From the NCBI GenBank assembly GCA_964035015.1, contig OZ036016.1:574001-638000 (forward strand): DNA of 64,000 nucleotides. The letters are read 5' to 3'. Of this stretch, positions 1-11,255 are shown piece after piece (positions within the stretch are counted from its first letter, which is position 1; every line of letters begins with the position of its first letter). The stretch comes from Corallium rubrum (Eukaryota; Cnidaria; Anthozoa; Scleralcyonacea; Coralliidae). The notes beneath the pieces are model-generated. The model did no database searches, was not told where the DNA came from, and worked only from the letters and a program-made list of their open reading frames with translations. The translations under genes were made by a program, and so were the position numbers.

Positions 1-172
1 CTCACCGGGCTCCGGGCCTTCGGCTCTCCGCCCGGCTCGGGGAATATATAAACTATTTACAGATTTCGTCTCCCTCGCTTTTTCTACACGCGTGTAAAGT
101 GGACTCCACGCATGTCGAGATTAGCACCCTCACCGGGCTCCGGGCCTTCGGCCCTCCGCCCGGCTCGGGGAT
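1..172. repeat. GC-rich dispersed repeat, two copies
   Basis: The block at 1-43 (CTCACCGGGCTCC onward) recurs almost unchanged at 130-172. The stretch between them, around 74-128 (CTCGCTTTTTCTACACGCG onward), recurs at 9121-9180. These are copies of a dispersed repeat. No protein or RNA function is visible. Confidence 0.75.
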
Positions 173-320
173 TACTACCACTACCATTAACACTACCACC
201 ACCACCACAACCACCACCACTACCATTAACACTACCAGTACCACTATCACGATGGCTACCACTATAGTTACCATCACCACTACCATTACCACTATCACTA
301 CCAGTACCACACCATGGTAC
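173..320. repeat. ACC/ACT/ATC triplet-rich simple repeat
   Basis: Imperfect runs of ACC, ACT and ATC triplets, the same type as the larger block at 5.2-6.7 kb. The Thr/Val-rich open frames across it on both strands are products of the triplet period, not genes. Confidence 0.9.
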
Positions 321-3075
321 CACTATCACTACCAAATCCACTCGCTTCAACATCTGACTTCCTCAAAACTAAACTTATTTGGACGATTGACTTTTGACAT
401 AAATTTACTAATACGCACTCCTAGGTTCAAACCAGAGGAGGCTGAACAGCTGCCGCAAAGCATCATGGTCCTAACACTAAAATTGATAAATTATTGATTC
501 ATTTGCATCTGACCACCGACGAGGAATGAACTATGCTCGGTGGACTAGATGCGCAAAAACTTTTGAAAACTCGTCACAGTTGATCCAGAATTGTTAAATC
601 TGGTGGTCAGAAAAATACGAGAACAATTCGTGGTTATCATAGACGATTAATATGATCAGATTGTGCTTTATTGCGTATATTCGTGACAATGGCGTTATGG
701 CGGATGCGCATTCAAGACTACTCAAGTTCCTTCGGATTCGACGCATTTTATGTTACAAATAATGGAACAAATCAGAAACGGACTAGATGTTTACAACAAA
801 CAAGGATTTTGTTGTACCATGGATGGTTGTACTGTGCAACGTGTGATTCGTTACAACTGGAGAAAAGCGTGAGGTGAGAAATCAACATTATTTGTTGTTT
901 AGCGGTTAATGATTTGATTGATTTCCCTCCCAAATTTTTCCTATTCTATAAACCTTATGATGCATTTTGCGTGGTTTAACGTGGTTTAATGTTTTGCATT
1001 CTGCAGTATTACTGTAAACTTCTATAACTGTTGTGTTTAGCAATATCTGGATCAATTAGATACAACTATCATCCTTGTTTTTTTTTATACTTACTGTACT
1101 TGTATCCCAAATTTTATAAAATTGTGAATAAAGCTAGCATAAAATTTATTATTAAATAACAATCTTGTATTTTTCTTTATAATTAAGGTGAATTAAAAAT
1201 CGAGATAATTTATTGGATTGCCTCCAGAATCTATTGATAAATTTGGTATATAATTGGACTGGTCAAATGTTCAAAGTTTGCAGTATTTCCTGTATCCTCA
1301 ATATATATGTAAATAAGGAACTTGAATAAAATTAAAATGTTTTGTCTCAATATTGATCTTGGTTACTTCTAAAGCACCACTGTATTGACACTGATGCAGG
1401 TATTCAATCAGGGGCATTGTTAACATTTTAACTTTGGTCCAACATTTTTGCAGTGAAGCAACCTGCTCCCCCCCCCCCCTGCCAAGAAAACATGAATGAA
1501 CTATAAGACAGACAAAGTCCAGCCCAAAGGTGTCTGTCTTAGACATAGTTCACTGTTTATCAGTCTGTACATGCAGATAGCCAGTAGCACTCAAAGGCAA
1601 AGGGATGAATAATATCCAGGTATTTAAATATTAGACTTTGAGACCCAGTATTTGGATTGTATAATAATATGCAAGACAGTACTTCTGTGTTAAAATTTTA
1701 ATAGTTATGTCCACAATTATTATGCATTGCCTTATGTAATTATACAACATGGCAACATGCAAAACTTCAAACTGCATATTATTTGAATGATGTTTTTTAG
1801 TAAAAGAAAATCCATGAATTTATCATTGAAAAAATCCTGTTCAGATTGGTATCAAAGAAAGTTCTTCCAACACTGACATCTGTACTGTATCTCTTCACTT
1901 CCTGTAAAAATACAATGGAGTTATTATTAACTCTTTCATGTCTTAAGAGTTGACTGTACAGCCATGCTTAACTATTGTATTCACTTCATGGGTGTACAAA
2001 CCAAGGGGTGGACACAGGGCACATGCCACACCCCACCCCACCCACATCATTTACTTCCCCCACCCCATCAGCTTGCTTCCTGGGGCGAAAGGGATAATAA
2101 ATATTTGTATACATACTGAAAAACAATGCGAACAACAAATTATAACAAATTAGCAAAAAATAAAAAAATACTACAACTACAATATATTACTCACAATAAC
2201 AAATGACCAATAATAAACTACAAATAATCCACACATCAATTTTAATTATCAAACTGCTGTCGTAAATATCTATACATATCAGGCCTATATAGCAGATCTT
2301 TAAGAAAGTTACGTACATTCTGTAATAATATTTACAGAATGTATGTGGGCCTGGTATTTATACAATTTTTCCAGAATGATGGTGTTTTTATACAGTCACG
2401 TCAGCGTTTTGGACCATAAAAACAGACAAATACCAAATTTTACTCTTTAATAATTGTCCACCACTCATTCTACACTTTCTCTAAAGAATAAAGCTCGAAA
2501 TATTATGAAACTTCCAAAATTCTTGAGAAAAAAACAAGCTTTAGTGGCGAGAGGCTCTCTTAAAGTATTAGGCGCCATCTTAGCAAAAGCCGAAATACCA
2601 TGGTCGGTTCAACGGCGAATATCTCGAAAACGGTTGCGGGGGCGAGGGGGGGCGTCCGGATAGAATCCAAGATTAGACATTTCTTCAACTTATTCCGCAA
2701 AAATTAGAGAATTCGAACCATGGGAATTCGAGATTTTTTGCTTTGAATATTGTTGACAAACCGGAAGTGGGGTCTTCGCTTAGCGCGACACGACCCACAT
2801 AAACGATCAAAATAAAGTAGAAAAAATACATTTACCTTGCAAAATCCTGCAGATATGGATAGTCCAAGAATATATGAAACGATATCACTGCTTTTTTAAA
2901 GAAAAAAAATGAATGACAACAGCGTAATATTCGGTATTCTAAGTCGAATGCAAAATTTTCAGCCGATCAACGATAAGAAAATAGCGCAATTTCATTGGTC
3001 GACAATATCACGTGACAATCACATGACAGCTGTCCAGTCTCCTCTGGGTTCAAACAACATTTACTTTGTTAATAG
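321..3075. other. No gene recognised; probably intron or upstream DNA of the EGF gene
   Basis: AT-rich sequence with only short open frames of no recognisable family. It contains C-rich simple sequence at about 1470-1483 and 2018-2070. I see no exon, RNA gene or clear transposon here. Confidence 0.5.
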
Positions 3076-3204
3076 ATGCAGTCATCAAATGTAATCAATC
3101 TCCAAGTGTTTGCCATTACCTTGCTCAATGTTGTAATACCAATAAATCGTACCAATGTCAATGTCCACCTGGCTACACTGGAGATGGAAAAACAAACTGT
3201 ACAG
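3076..3204 (+). CDS. EGF-like domain exon (first copy, possibly decayed)
   Basis: A 129-nt exon bounded by an AG acceptor (3074-3075) and a GT donor (3205-3206). It starts and ends in phase 1, the usual arrangement for shuffled EGF modules. It encodes a cysteine-rich module ending in PPGYTGDGKTNCT, the hallmark C-terminus of EGF domains. Compared with the sister exon at 6749, the calcium-binding D-x-N-E-C start reads D-A-V-I-K-C, so the Glu is lost. An Arg has become Cys, giving CC in the middle and seven cysteines instead of six. The Arg-to-Cys change is a CpG-type C to T. It may be a non-calcium-binding module of an extracellular multi-EGF protein, or a decaying exon. Neighbouring exons could not be placed. 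Confidence 0.75.
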
Positions 3205-3240
3205 GTATATAGTGTTGGAGTAATATACATTTTATCTTAA

Positions 3241-4206
3241 ACACGGAGCGAGCGTATAAAAGGGAGCGCCCCCCCGGCTACGCACTGACAGTTTGAAATG
3301 TCAACAGTCAAGTCAACAACAAGTCAGTGAGCTGGTGAAGTTTTGAGAATTATCTTTTATTTATAATCTTTTTACCTTTCAATTACCCATGTAAATTGTA
3401 AAGAGAAGCATAAGAGTCTTAGATAAAAACAATTCCGAAGTGATTAAATTTGTTTGGTCAATGAATTTGTAAAATATATAAGCTTATATTATGACCTTGC
3501 TTTCAAACGATGTTTGAAGGTCACGTTATAGCTGCTTGTCTTTTGCCGTTTTTTTAAATAGAGTTCCACATAAAAGACAATACTTTGATATTTAACTAAA
3601 ACAGACCATTTAAACGAAGACAATAAATAGTTTATTATATTAACTTTGCAAGTCAATATATCACAAATTGAGAACTTTTTAGTAGTCATTTGTCTGGCTT
3701 TCCAGACAACATGTACTGTCGGTCGTGCAAAAATACTGAAGTTGTCGTCGTTGAAAAGTGAGATGATGTTCAGACATCTACATATGGAGATATTCATTAT
3801 CAACATTCTTGGTGTATATAAAAGGGTCTTATAATTACAAGGACGGAATATATGAATGAATAAGCAAAGAATACAGACATCGTCTGCATTCAACAAGAAA
3901 AATGGTGAGACACTTGATCTTTTTCGTACGGTTTTTCCTCACCTTTTGTTTCGACGTTTGGAAGCGTAATTTTTCCGTCTTACTACTCAAAATGATGTGT
4001 TACACTTGAAAAAGACACATTCGACGTTTGGGAAGTGGCCAGTTTAATTTAAAAACAGTAAACAAGTCTCACAAAAGCTCCACTCTTCAGTCTTAGCGAA
4101 ATTCCTCGGCAAGGCCGGAAGTAATTTTAGCTGTGTGGACCAATCAGATGCGTTTGGCCAGTATTGGCTGAGTACCTCAGCCAGTACTTATGCAGTCGCT
4201 CCGTGT
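3241..4206 (+). mobile_element. TTAA-flanked inverted-repeat element, copy 1
   Basis: The element begins ACACGGAGCGAGCG and ends CGCTCCGTGT, with TTAA on both sides (3237-3240 and 4207-4210). A TTAA target and short inverted ends are typical of piggyBac-superfamily non-autonomous elements. There is no transposase; open frames inside it are shared with copy 2 and look non-coding. It lies head to head with copy 2. Confidence 0.8.
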
Positions 4207-4210
4207 TTAA

Positions 4211-5183
4211 ACACGGAGCGACTGCATAAGTACTGGCTGAGGTACTCAGCCAATCCTGGCCAAACGCATCTGATTGGTCCACACAGCTAAATTTACTTCC
4301 GGCCTTGCCGAAGAATTTCGCTAAGACTGAAGAGTGGAGCTTTTGTGAGACTTGTTTACTGTTTTTAAATTAAACTTGCCGCTTTCCAAACGTCGAATTT
4401 GTCTTTTTCAACTGTAACACATCATTTTGAGTAGAAAGACGGAAAAATTACGCTTCCAATACGTCGAAACAAAACTAAGGTGAGGAAAAACCGTACGAAA
4501 GTGGACCAACCGTCTCACTGTTTTTCTTGTTGAATCACTTGAATGCAGATGATGTCTGTATTCTTTGTTTATTCATTCATATCTTCCGTCCTTGTAATTA
4601 TAAGACCCTTTTATATACACCAAGAATGTTGATAATGAATATCTTCACACTGATGTCTGAACATCATCTCACTTTCCAACGACGACAACTTTGCTTTTGC
4701 CCGACTGGCAGTACATGTTGTCTGGAAAGCCAGACAAATGACTACTAAAAAGTTCTCAATTTGTGATATATTGACTTGCAAAGTTAATACAATAAACTAT
4801 TTATTGTATTCGTTGAAATGGTCTGTTTTAGTTAAATATCAAAGTCTTGTCTTTTATGTGGAACTCTATTTTAAAAAACGGCGAAAAGACAAAGCAGCTA
4901 TACGTGACCTTCAAACATCGTTTGAAAGCAAGGTCATAAATATTTTACAAATTCATTGACCAAACAAATTTAATCACTTCAGAATTGTTTTTATCTAAGA
5001 CTCTTATGTTTCTCTTTACAATTTACCTGGTGTATTGAAAGGTAAAAAGATTATAAATAAAAGATAATTCTCAAAACTTCACCAGCTCACTGACTCGTTG
5101 TTGACTTGACTGTTGACATTTCAAACTGTCAGTGCGTAGCCGGGGGGGGGGGGGGGGCTCCCTTTTATGCGCTCGCTCCGTGT
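4211..5183 (-). mobile_element. TTAA-flanked inverted-repeat element, copy 2 (inverted)
   Basis: This is the near-complete reverse complement of 3241-4206, beginning ACACGGAGCGACTGC and ending GCTCGCTCCGTGT. TTAA is at 4207-4210 (shared with copy 1) and 5184-5187. A run of about 17 G lies near the right end (5142 onward) where copy 1 has a shorter C run. Together the copies form a palindrome with arms of about 970 bp and no spacer beyond TTAA. Confidence 0.8.
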
Positions 5184-5199
5184 TTAAGACAATTCATAA

Positions 5200-6716
5200 A
5201 TTACGACTACCACAACTACCACTATTAGGCACTACCACTGCTACCATCACCACTATCAATACCATCACCACTGCCAATACCATCACCAGTATCACTACCA
5301 ATACCATCACCACAACCAATACCATCACCACTACCAATACCATCACCACAACCAATACCATCGCCACTACCACTACCATCACCACTATCACTACCAATGC
5401 CATCACCACAACCAATACCATCACCACTACCACTACCATCACCTCTATCACTACCAATACCATCACCACTATCACTACCATCACCACTATCACTACCATC
5501 ACCACTACCAATACCATCACCACTACCACTATCACTACCATCACCACTATCACTACCAATACTATCACCACTACCACCACCACTACCACCACCACTACCA
5601 ATACCATCACCACTATCACTACCAATACCATCACCACTATCATTACCAATACCATCACCACTATCACTACCAATACCATCACCACTATCACTACCAATAC
5701 CACCATCACCACTATCACTACCAATACCATCACCACTACTAGTACAATCACCATCACCATCACCACCACTACTACTATCACCACCACTACCACTACCACC
5801 ACCACCACCACCACCACCATCACCACTACTACTACCAATACAATCACCACCATCACCACTACCCATCACCACTACCCATCACCACTACTAATACCACCAC
5901 TATTACTACTACCACCACCACCACCACCATCACTATTACTATTACCACCACCACCATCACCACTATTACTACTACCACCACCACCACCATCACCACTATT
6001 AGTAGTAATCTACTACCACCAACACTATCACCTTCTCTCCTCCGCAGAGGCTTCTATTCTGGTTAGTTGCAGGCAATTGTCACAGGTGCACAGGCTATCA
6101 TAAAGTGCACGGGGAACACCATTCCTCACGCGTCTTCTCCCTCGCCCGCATGCCCTCACCTCTGCAGAGAGAGACCATCACCACTATTACTGCTACCACC
6201 ACCACCATCATCACCACTAATACTGCTACCACCACCATCACCACTACTACTACCACTACTCACCACCATCACCACTACTACTACCACTACTCACCACCAT
6301 CACCACTACTACTACTACTACCACTACTCACCACCATCACCACTACTACTACCACTACTATAACCACCATTACTACCACCATCATCATCCCCACTATTAC
6401 TACTACCACCACCACCATCATCACCACTAATACTGCTACCACCACCACCATCACCACTAATACTGCTACCACCACCATCACCACTACTACTACCACTACT
6501 ATAACCACCATTACTACCACCATCATGATCATCACCACCACAACTACCACCATCACCAATACTACCAGTACCCCAAACACCACCATTATCACCATCCAAA
6601 TTATAATCATTACTAGTACTACCACTATCACCACCATCATCACCACCACCACCACTATCACCACGACTACCACTATAACAACTACCAGCACCATGAACAC
6701 TGCCAGTGACATGTAC
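5200..6716. repeat. Large ACC/ATC/ACT triplet repeat array
   Basis: About 1.5 kb of imperfect CAC/ACC/ATC/ACT triplets, broken by unique sequence at roughly 6030-6175. Long Thr/Ser/Pro frames on plus and Val/Gly/Ser frames on minus occur in every phase, as expected of a triplet repeat. It lies between the two EGF exons, so it is probably intronic. Confidence 0.95.
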
Positions 6717-6748
6717 TAATACTTAGGTTTAAACCATATTTACTTTAG

Positions 6749-6874
6749 ATAAAAATGAATGTAATCAATCTCCAAGTGTTTGCCATTACCTCGCTCAATG
6801 TCGTAATACCAAGGGATCATATCAATGTCAATGTTCACCTGGCTACACTGGAGATGGAAAAATAAACTGCACAG
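6749..6874 (+). CDS. Calcium-binding EGF-like domain exon (second copy)
   Basis: A 126-nt exon between AG (6747-6748) and GT (6875-6876), phase 1 at both ends. It encodes one complete calcium-binding EGF module. It opens D-K-N-E-C, the Asp/Asn/Glu calcium site. Six cysteines follow in EGF spacing, and it closes SPGYTGDGKINCT. Such modules occur in tandem in secreted or membrane matrix and receptor proteins. The downstream intron (GTAGTGTTGGAG) also resembles the one after 3204, so exon and flank were duplicated together. The rest of the gene is outside or unrecognised, so the full protein cannot be named. Confidence 0.85.
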
Positions 6875-7029
6875 GTAGTGTTGGAGAACAAAATTCCTTT
6901 CCCTGCTTTTCCACTTTCCTTAGAATGATACAAATACAGAGAAAAACAATGTTCACATCTTACAAATCATTGTAGAATTTAATATAATATTTAAAACATG
7001 AGCAGCGGTGTTTTATCAGATTTAAACCC

Positions 7030-7125
7030 AGACAGGGGCGTAGGAAGCAGGGGGGCCGGGGGGGGGGGGCACGGCCCCCCCAATATTTTATAAAGGGGGG
7101 CTGGAATAGCTTTCGCCCCCCCAAA
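7030..7125. repeat. G/C-run repeat with short inverted ends
   Basis: The sequence AGGGGCGTAGGAAGCAGGGGG leads into long G and C runs, then C-rich sequence and A runs. Similar G/C-rich stretches with GGAAAATTTT-type neighbours occur at 40.2-40.63 and 46.65-46.75 kb. It is a dispersed repeat of unknown class. Confidence 0.5.
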
Positions 7126-7365
7126 AAAAAAATAATTGAATTTAAAAAAATTGCATTATAAGTGCGACTTCGATTGCGCTGATCAGCCAATTAATAATAA
7201 TAATCCATCCTGACTCACGGATAGCATAGACTCACAAATTATAATGAAAGAATTAATGAAAGGGCCTAACGAAAGAGGTAGAGGAGACTCTGAAAATGCC
7301 ATTTCCGACGATCTAGAGACTCCAAATTTTCAAAATTTTAACGCTCGGCGCCAACCATGGTGACA

Positions 7366-7553
7366 AGTTTGTATTTTGGAGTGCCGTCATTAAAGTGGCT
7401 GAGGTTAAGAAGAATGAGTCGAGGAAGCTTATGACATCATACAACTTCCTGACAACAAGAATGATCTTTTGTTTTTATGATGTCATAAGCTCTCCTAAAC
7501 TCATTCTTCTCAAACACGGCCAATTTAATGGTGGCACACTAAAATACAAACTT
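7366..7553. repeat. Imperfect inverted repeat
   Basis: AGTTTGTATTTTGGAGTGCC near 7367 is matched in reverse complement by GGCACACTAAAATACAAACT ending at 7552. The arms converge on a central stretch that includes TATGACATCAT and ATGATGTCATA. It is probably a small inverted-repeat transposon. Confidence 0.6.
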
Positions 7554-7682
7554 CACATGTAAAATGCAACTTTGTTTTTAAGAATTTCGAGATGAAACTT
7601 CCTACAATTACCAACTACCATAATATCTTTAGGATTATGCAAAAACATTACCGAAAATATTTTCAACAGAGAACCACTTTAA

Positions 7683-8158
7683 AGTGCCTATGAAGCGAAA
7701 ATTATTATTGTCAAATAACTCAATTAAATAAAATTATTAATGAAAGAACTCTTAAAACTAGTTACTACAACGTAACATCTTTTGCAGATCTTTGTTTCCG
7801 TGCTTCGTTGTTGAGATATTTCAGTTTCTTTGATATGCAAATTAAACACTTTGACATCACACATGTATACAATGTAATGAGTTATCGGAGAAAGTTCTAT
7901 ATCTTTGCTATTATCAAATGAAATCACTTTGAAGCTGATCCTGTGCATCTATTTCACATACAGCATTTGACATACAGATTTTTAATTGATTTCATTTGAT
8001 AATAGCAAAGATACCGAACCTTCTCTGATAACTCATTATACACGTGTGATTGAAATATCTCAATGAGGCACAGAAACGAAGAGCTGCAAAAGATGTTACT
8101 TTGTTGTTTTAAGAGTTCTTTCATTTAAGACAATAATAATTTTCGCTTCATAGGCACT
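7683..8158. mobile_element. TTAA-flanked MITE with long inverted ends
   Basis: The left end AGTGCCTATGAAGCGAAAAT and right end ATTTTCGCTTCATAGGCACT are exact reverse complements, with TTAA at 7679-7682 and 8159-8162. The arms continue inward, including the TTATCAGAGAAGGTTC region, making most of the 476 bp foldable. There is no coding capacity. Confidence 0.8.
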
Positions 8159-9117
8159 TTAACTAGAAATACATCAACACAACAACCCCTCACCCACTTT
8201 TAATTTACATGCTTTTTTGAAACACCCCCACCCACCCACCCACACCCATCCACCACCTCACCCATCCACCCCCTGATTGAAATAAGCACCCTTGTCGATA
8301 TACAGCCAATATAAAAACAAACAGATATAAACCTCAGGATAATTATAAAATTTATAGATAGGATATCAAAGCTAAACTTAGATTTCATTAAATACTTGTT
8401 GACGTAAAAAATATATTGTTTTTAGGAGGTTTCAAAAAGGTTTAATATTTTTAGCAAGCCTTTAAATGGCTTCCCTATCCATACATGTTTTGTACTTTTG
8501 CAAAGGCAGAATTAAAAGTTAATAGCTCAAAAATAACACTTTTAACAGAGTCTGAGATAAAAACAATTCAGTAGAATCGGATTACAGAAAGACGTATTGA
8601 ACAGACGTTTCAGTCGAAAATTTGGAAATACCGCCAAGAAAATCGGCAAAGCCCATTATTTTTAATAATAGAGCATGCAAAGCACGAAAACGTGAACCTG
8701 TATATTGTTTAGGTTAAGCGAAAACTTGAAAACAACATATAAAGGACAAGCTCAAGGTATACTGAAACTTTAAACCGATCTTGGCGTTTACAGAATATAT
8801 AAATACTGATTCCAATCAGCAAAATAAATAAATACAAATCCCCTACCGTTAACTTGAAAATGATTTTGAGACCACTGAGTGACCACAAACACTGCAATTC
8901 AGATCGAGTTTTTGTTTTACCGTACGGTGTTTGGTTTCTTCAGGTTCTCTGGTTTCTCTTCAACATATATTAAACCGGCTGTTTGTCTTCTTCCTTTCTT
9001 CGTTGTTCCCTTTTAAGCTAAGTACAGTAGCTCCGGTTAAACGAAACCATTTTGTTTCGCAAAATATGGAGATTTAGTTTTAGCTAGTCACCAGTGTCCA
9101 ACTACTCTTACCGCGTG
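8159..9117. other. Repeat-flanked DNA without recognised gene
   Basis: The start (TAGAAATACAT.AAC.CAACAACCCCTC) matches 44093-44130, so it is a dispersed repeat. C-rich CCCACCCACC sequence lies at about 8222-8275. The remainder is AT-rich and shows no gene. Confidence 0.5.
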
Positions 9118-9185
9118 AGGGCCTCGCTTTTTCTACACGCGTGTAAAGTGGACTCCACGCAGATTAGCACCCGGCTCGAGGAATA
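9118..9185. repeat. Copy of the window-start dispersed repeat
   Basis: CCTCGCTTTTTCTACACGCG and the following GTGGACTCCACGC match 73-118, with a deleted middle before CACCCGGCTCG. Confidence 0.7.
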
Positions 9186-9322
9186 TATTCTTATTTTTTG
9201 CGCGGAGCTGGGGGGGGGGGAGGTAAACAAAGGTGACTTTTGCCTGATTGGTTGATTCCGGTACTCGGTTTCAGGCCCATTTGAGTCACATTTGGAGCGC
9301 GCCGTCATGCCTTTGTTTTGAA

Positions 9323-9369
9323 TAGCCTGCGTGCAGACGCTCCTTCCCCCTCCGTCTGCACGCAGGCTA
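9323..9369. repeat. Perfect 17-bp stem hairpin
   Basis: TAGCCTGCGTGCAGACG (9323-9339) is followed by a 13-nt pyrimidine-rich loop and the exact reverse complement (9353-9369). It looks like a tiny foldback repeat rather than a functional RNA. Confidence 0.8.
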
Positions 9370-11255
9370 CTATGAGAGTTAACCCGAAATCATGGTTGCA
9401 GGAATCTACTTTTTTAATCCGTTGTCAAATTTGGCCGGTCTGATCACGCTACCCACCAGCCGTTAGTTTAATAATACGACGAGTCTCCACAGGAAGTTAG
9501 ACAATGTCGTGAGCAGTGATAACTTCAAAGAGAACACCAACTGCTTGAGGATTTTTTGCAGAATATGCTGCATTTTGATCCGTTATTCTGCCTTTAAGCT
9601 AGAGGATTACCCTAATTATACCTGCTGCTGAAAAACAAAATCAAATGCTGTCAAAATGACTTGGGTATGGTCGATCGAAATTATGAAGTCATGGAGACGT
9701 TGGCGTGTGCTTTCTTACCAAAACTAGAGCAATATTGTGCGAGCAGGTGAACAGATGTCGACATACGGTTCTACAGAGCGTTTATTTTGAAAATTTCGAT
9801 GAAGATATAGGTAAGTACGGCTATTTTGTCCATTTTAACGTACGAGATCTATTTTCTACGTGGTATATGCTTTGGGTATTTCTTCGCAACTAATCGCTCA
9901 TGCAGTTTCTTCCATTCTGTTTTAAATACACAGAATAATGTTTTCTTCGTGTGTTACGAGCAATCCTGTCGTTCACTGATACCTTACGGTTGATATGTCA
10001 ATTGGCTTATCCTGTATTTATATAAGAGCTTGTTTCAAAGAAGATATAAAGCGATTATCAAGTTGCGTTTCCTATCATAACGGAAATTCACCAAGCCAGA
10101 GCATTGTCTTTGGTTGTCGTGAAAGAGGCAATTGAAACAGTGTTTGCGATCTTCGCTTTGCTTTTTTGCAAGTACATTTTGTAGGCATAAGAAATTGACT
10201 TTCGATGTTTAGTCAGTTCAACAATAAATAACTATAAATAGTACTGAAAGGTATTTCTGGAAGTTGAAAGCGCTTGTTGTTTCATGATGACATTAAAAAC
10301 AAATTTATGGAAAGCTAAAACAGAGGAACAAAGGGTTGTGACAAGGAATCCATTTCGTTAGTTTAAGTTGTTTACTTTATATAAATTTTTAGCTTTTCGT
10401 TCATATGGCTAGCCTTGTTTTAGGTATTAAAATCTAAAGGTTTTTGATGTTGGTCCTGTTCGAACGAGTGTATTGAAATGTATATCGAGGGAAATGTACT
10501 CGTATAAAGTATTATATAATGTTCTAGCAAAAGGACGTGCGGCGTGCACGACAAAACGCAGTTTTGACACTAAAATACATCACAATTGACTACATTCAGG
10601 AAAACACAATGAAACCCTGTAACTGATAATAATATTTTTTATTTCTTGTATCTTCATCTTCACTACAACTAATATACAAAGTGCTGTTCGCAACGCTCAG
10701 ATGAACCTCGTACCGGACCAGCTGGCCATCGGCGGAACTCGATCAAGGCAAACAACAACAGGAGCATATTAACCACAAATTACAAGCGTTGTTTTACATA
10801 TACGGTCCAAATTTTAGTAAATTTTGAAATCGTAATACCATCCAAAAACTGAATATTCTACTTCTTTGTACATGCAAAACATGTTGTAGTTGTGGACATT
10901 ATGCTATTTAACCTATACAATACTTCTTTATACTACATTACAATTTTTCATAATTGTACACCTAAGAATGTGCAACTGTACACAATACAAAATTATTAAT
11001 ATGTCCTGTTAGAATGAACAGCCCTCTCATGCAATTTTGATTTTTAATAGTCAAATACCATTAAATTTCCTAATTTGCCTGCAAAAATTTAAGAACAATA
11101 ATAATCTGAAATTCAGTGAAAGTTTTGGCACATAACATTTGGTTATTTTTTATTTCATAAATATGTATTAAACTGCTCAAACATGCATGTATATAATTGT
11201 TGTATTATTGTAATGAATTTAACATTGCATTTAATTGCACATTTTACAACTTTGT
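9370..11255. other. No gene recognised; 3' flank of the 910-codon gene at right end
   Basis: AT-rich sequence. A possible but unsupported exon ends in GATGAAGATATAG before GTAAGT at about 9811. AATAAA on the minus strand at 11154-11149 is a plausible polyadenylation signal for the gene that stops at 11256. Confidence 0.4.

Noticed and set aside
3489-3896. A 135-codon minus-strand frame and its relatives at 4527-4959
   Set aside because: The frames lie inside the inverted elements, differ between the two copies, and match no family.
5132-6103. A 323-codon Thr-rich open frame and Val/Gly-rich frames opposite it
   Set aside because: They come from the triplet repeat; every frame stays open and there is no conserved domain.
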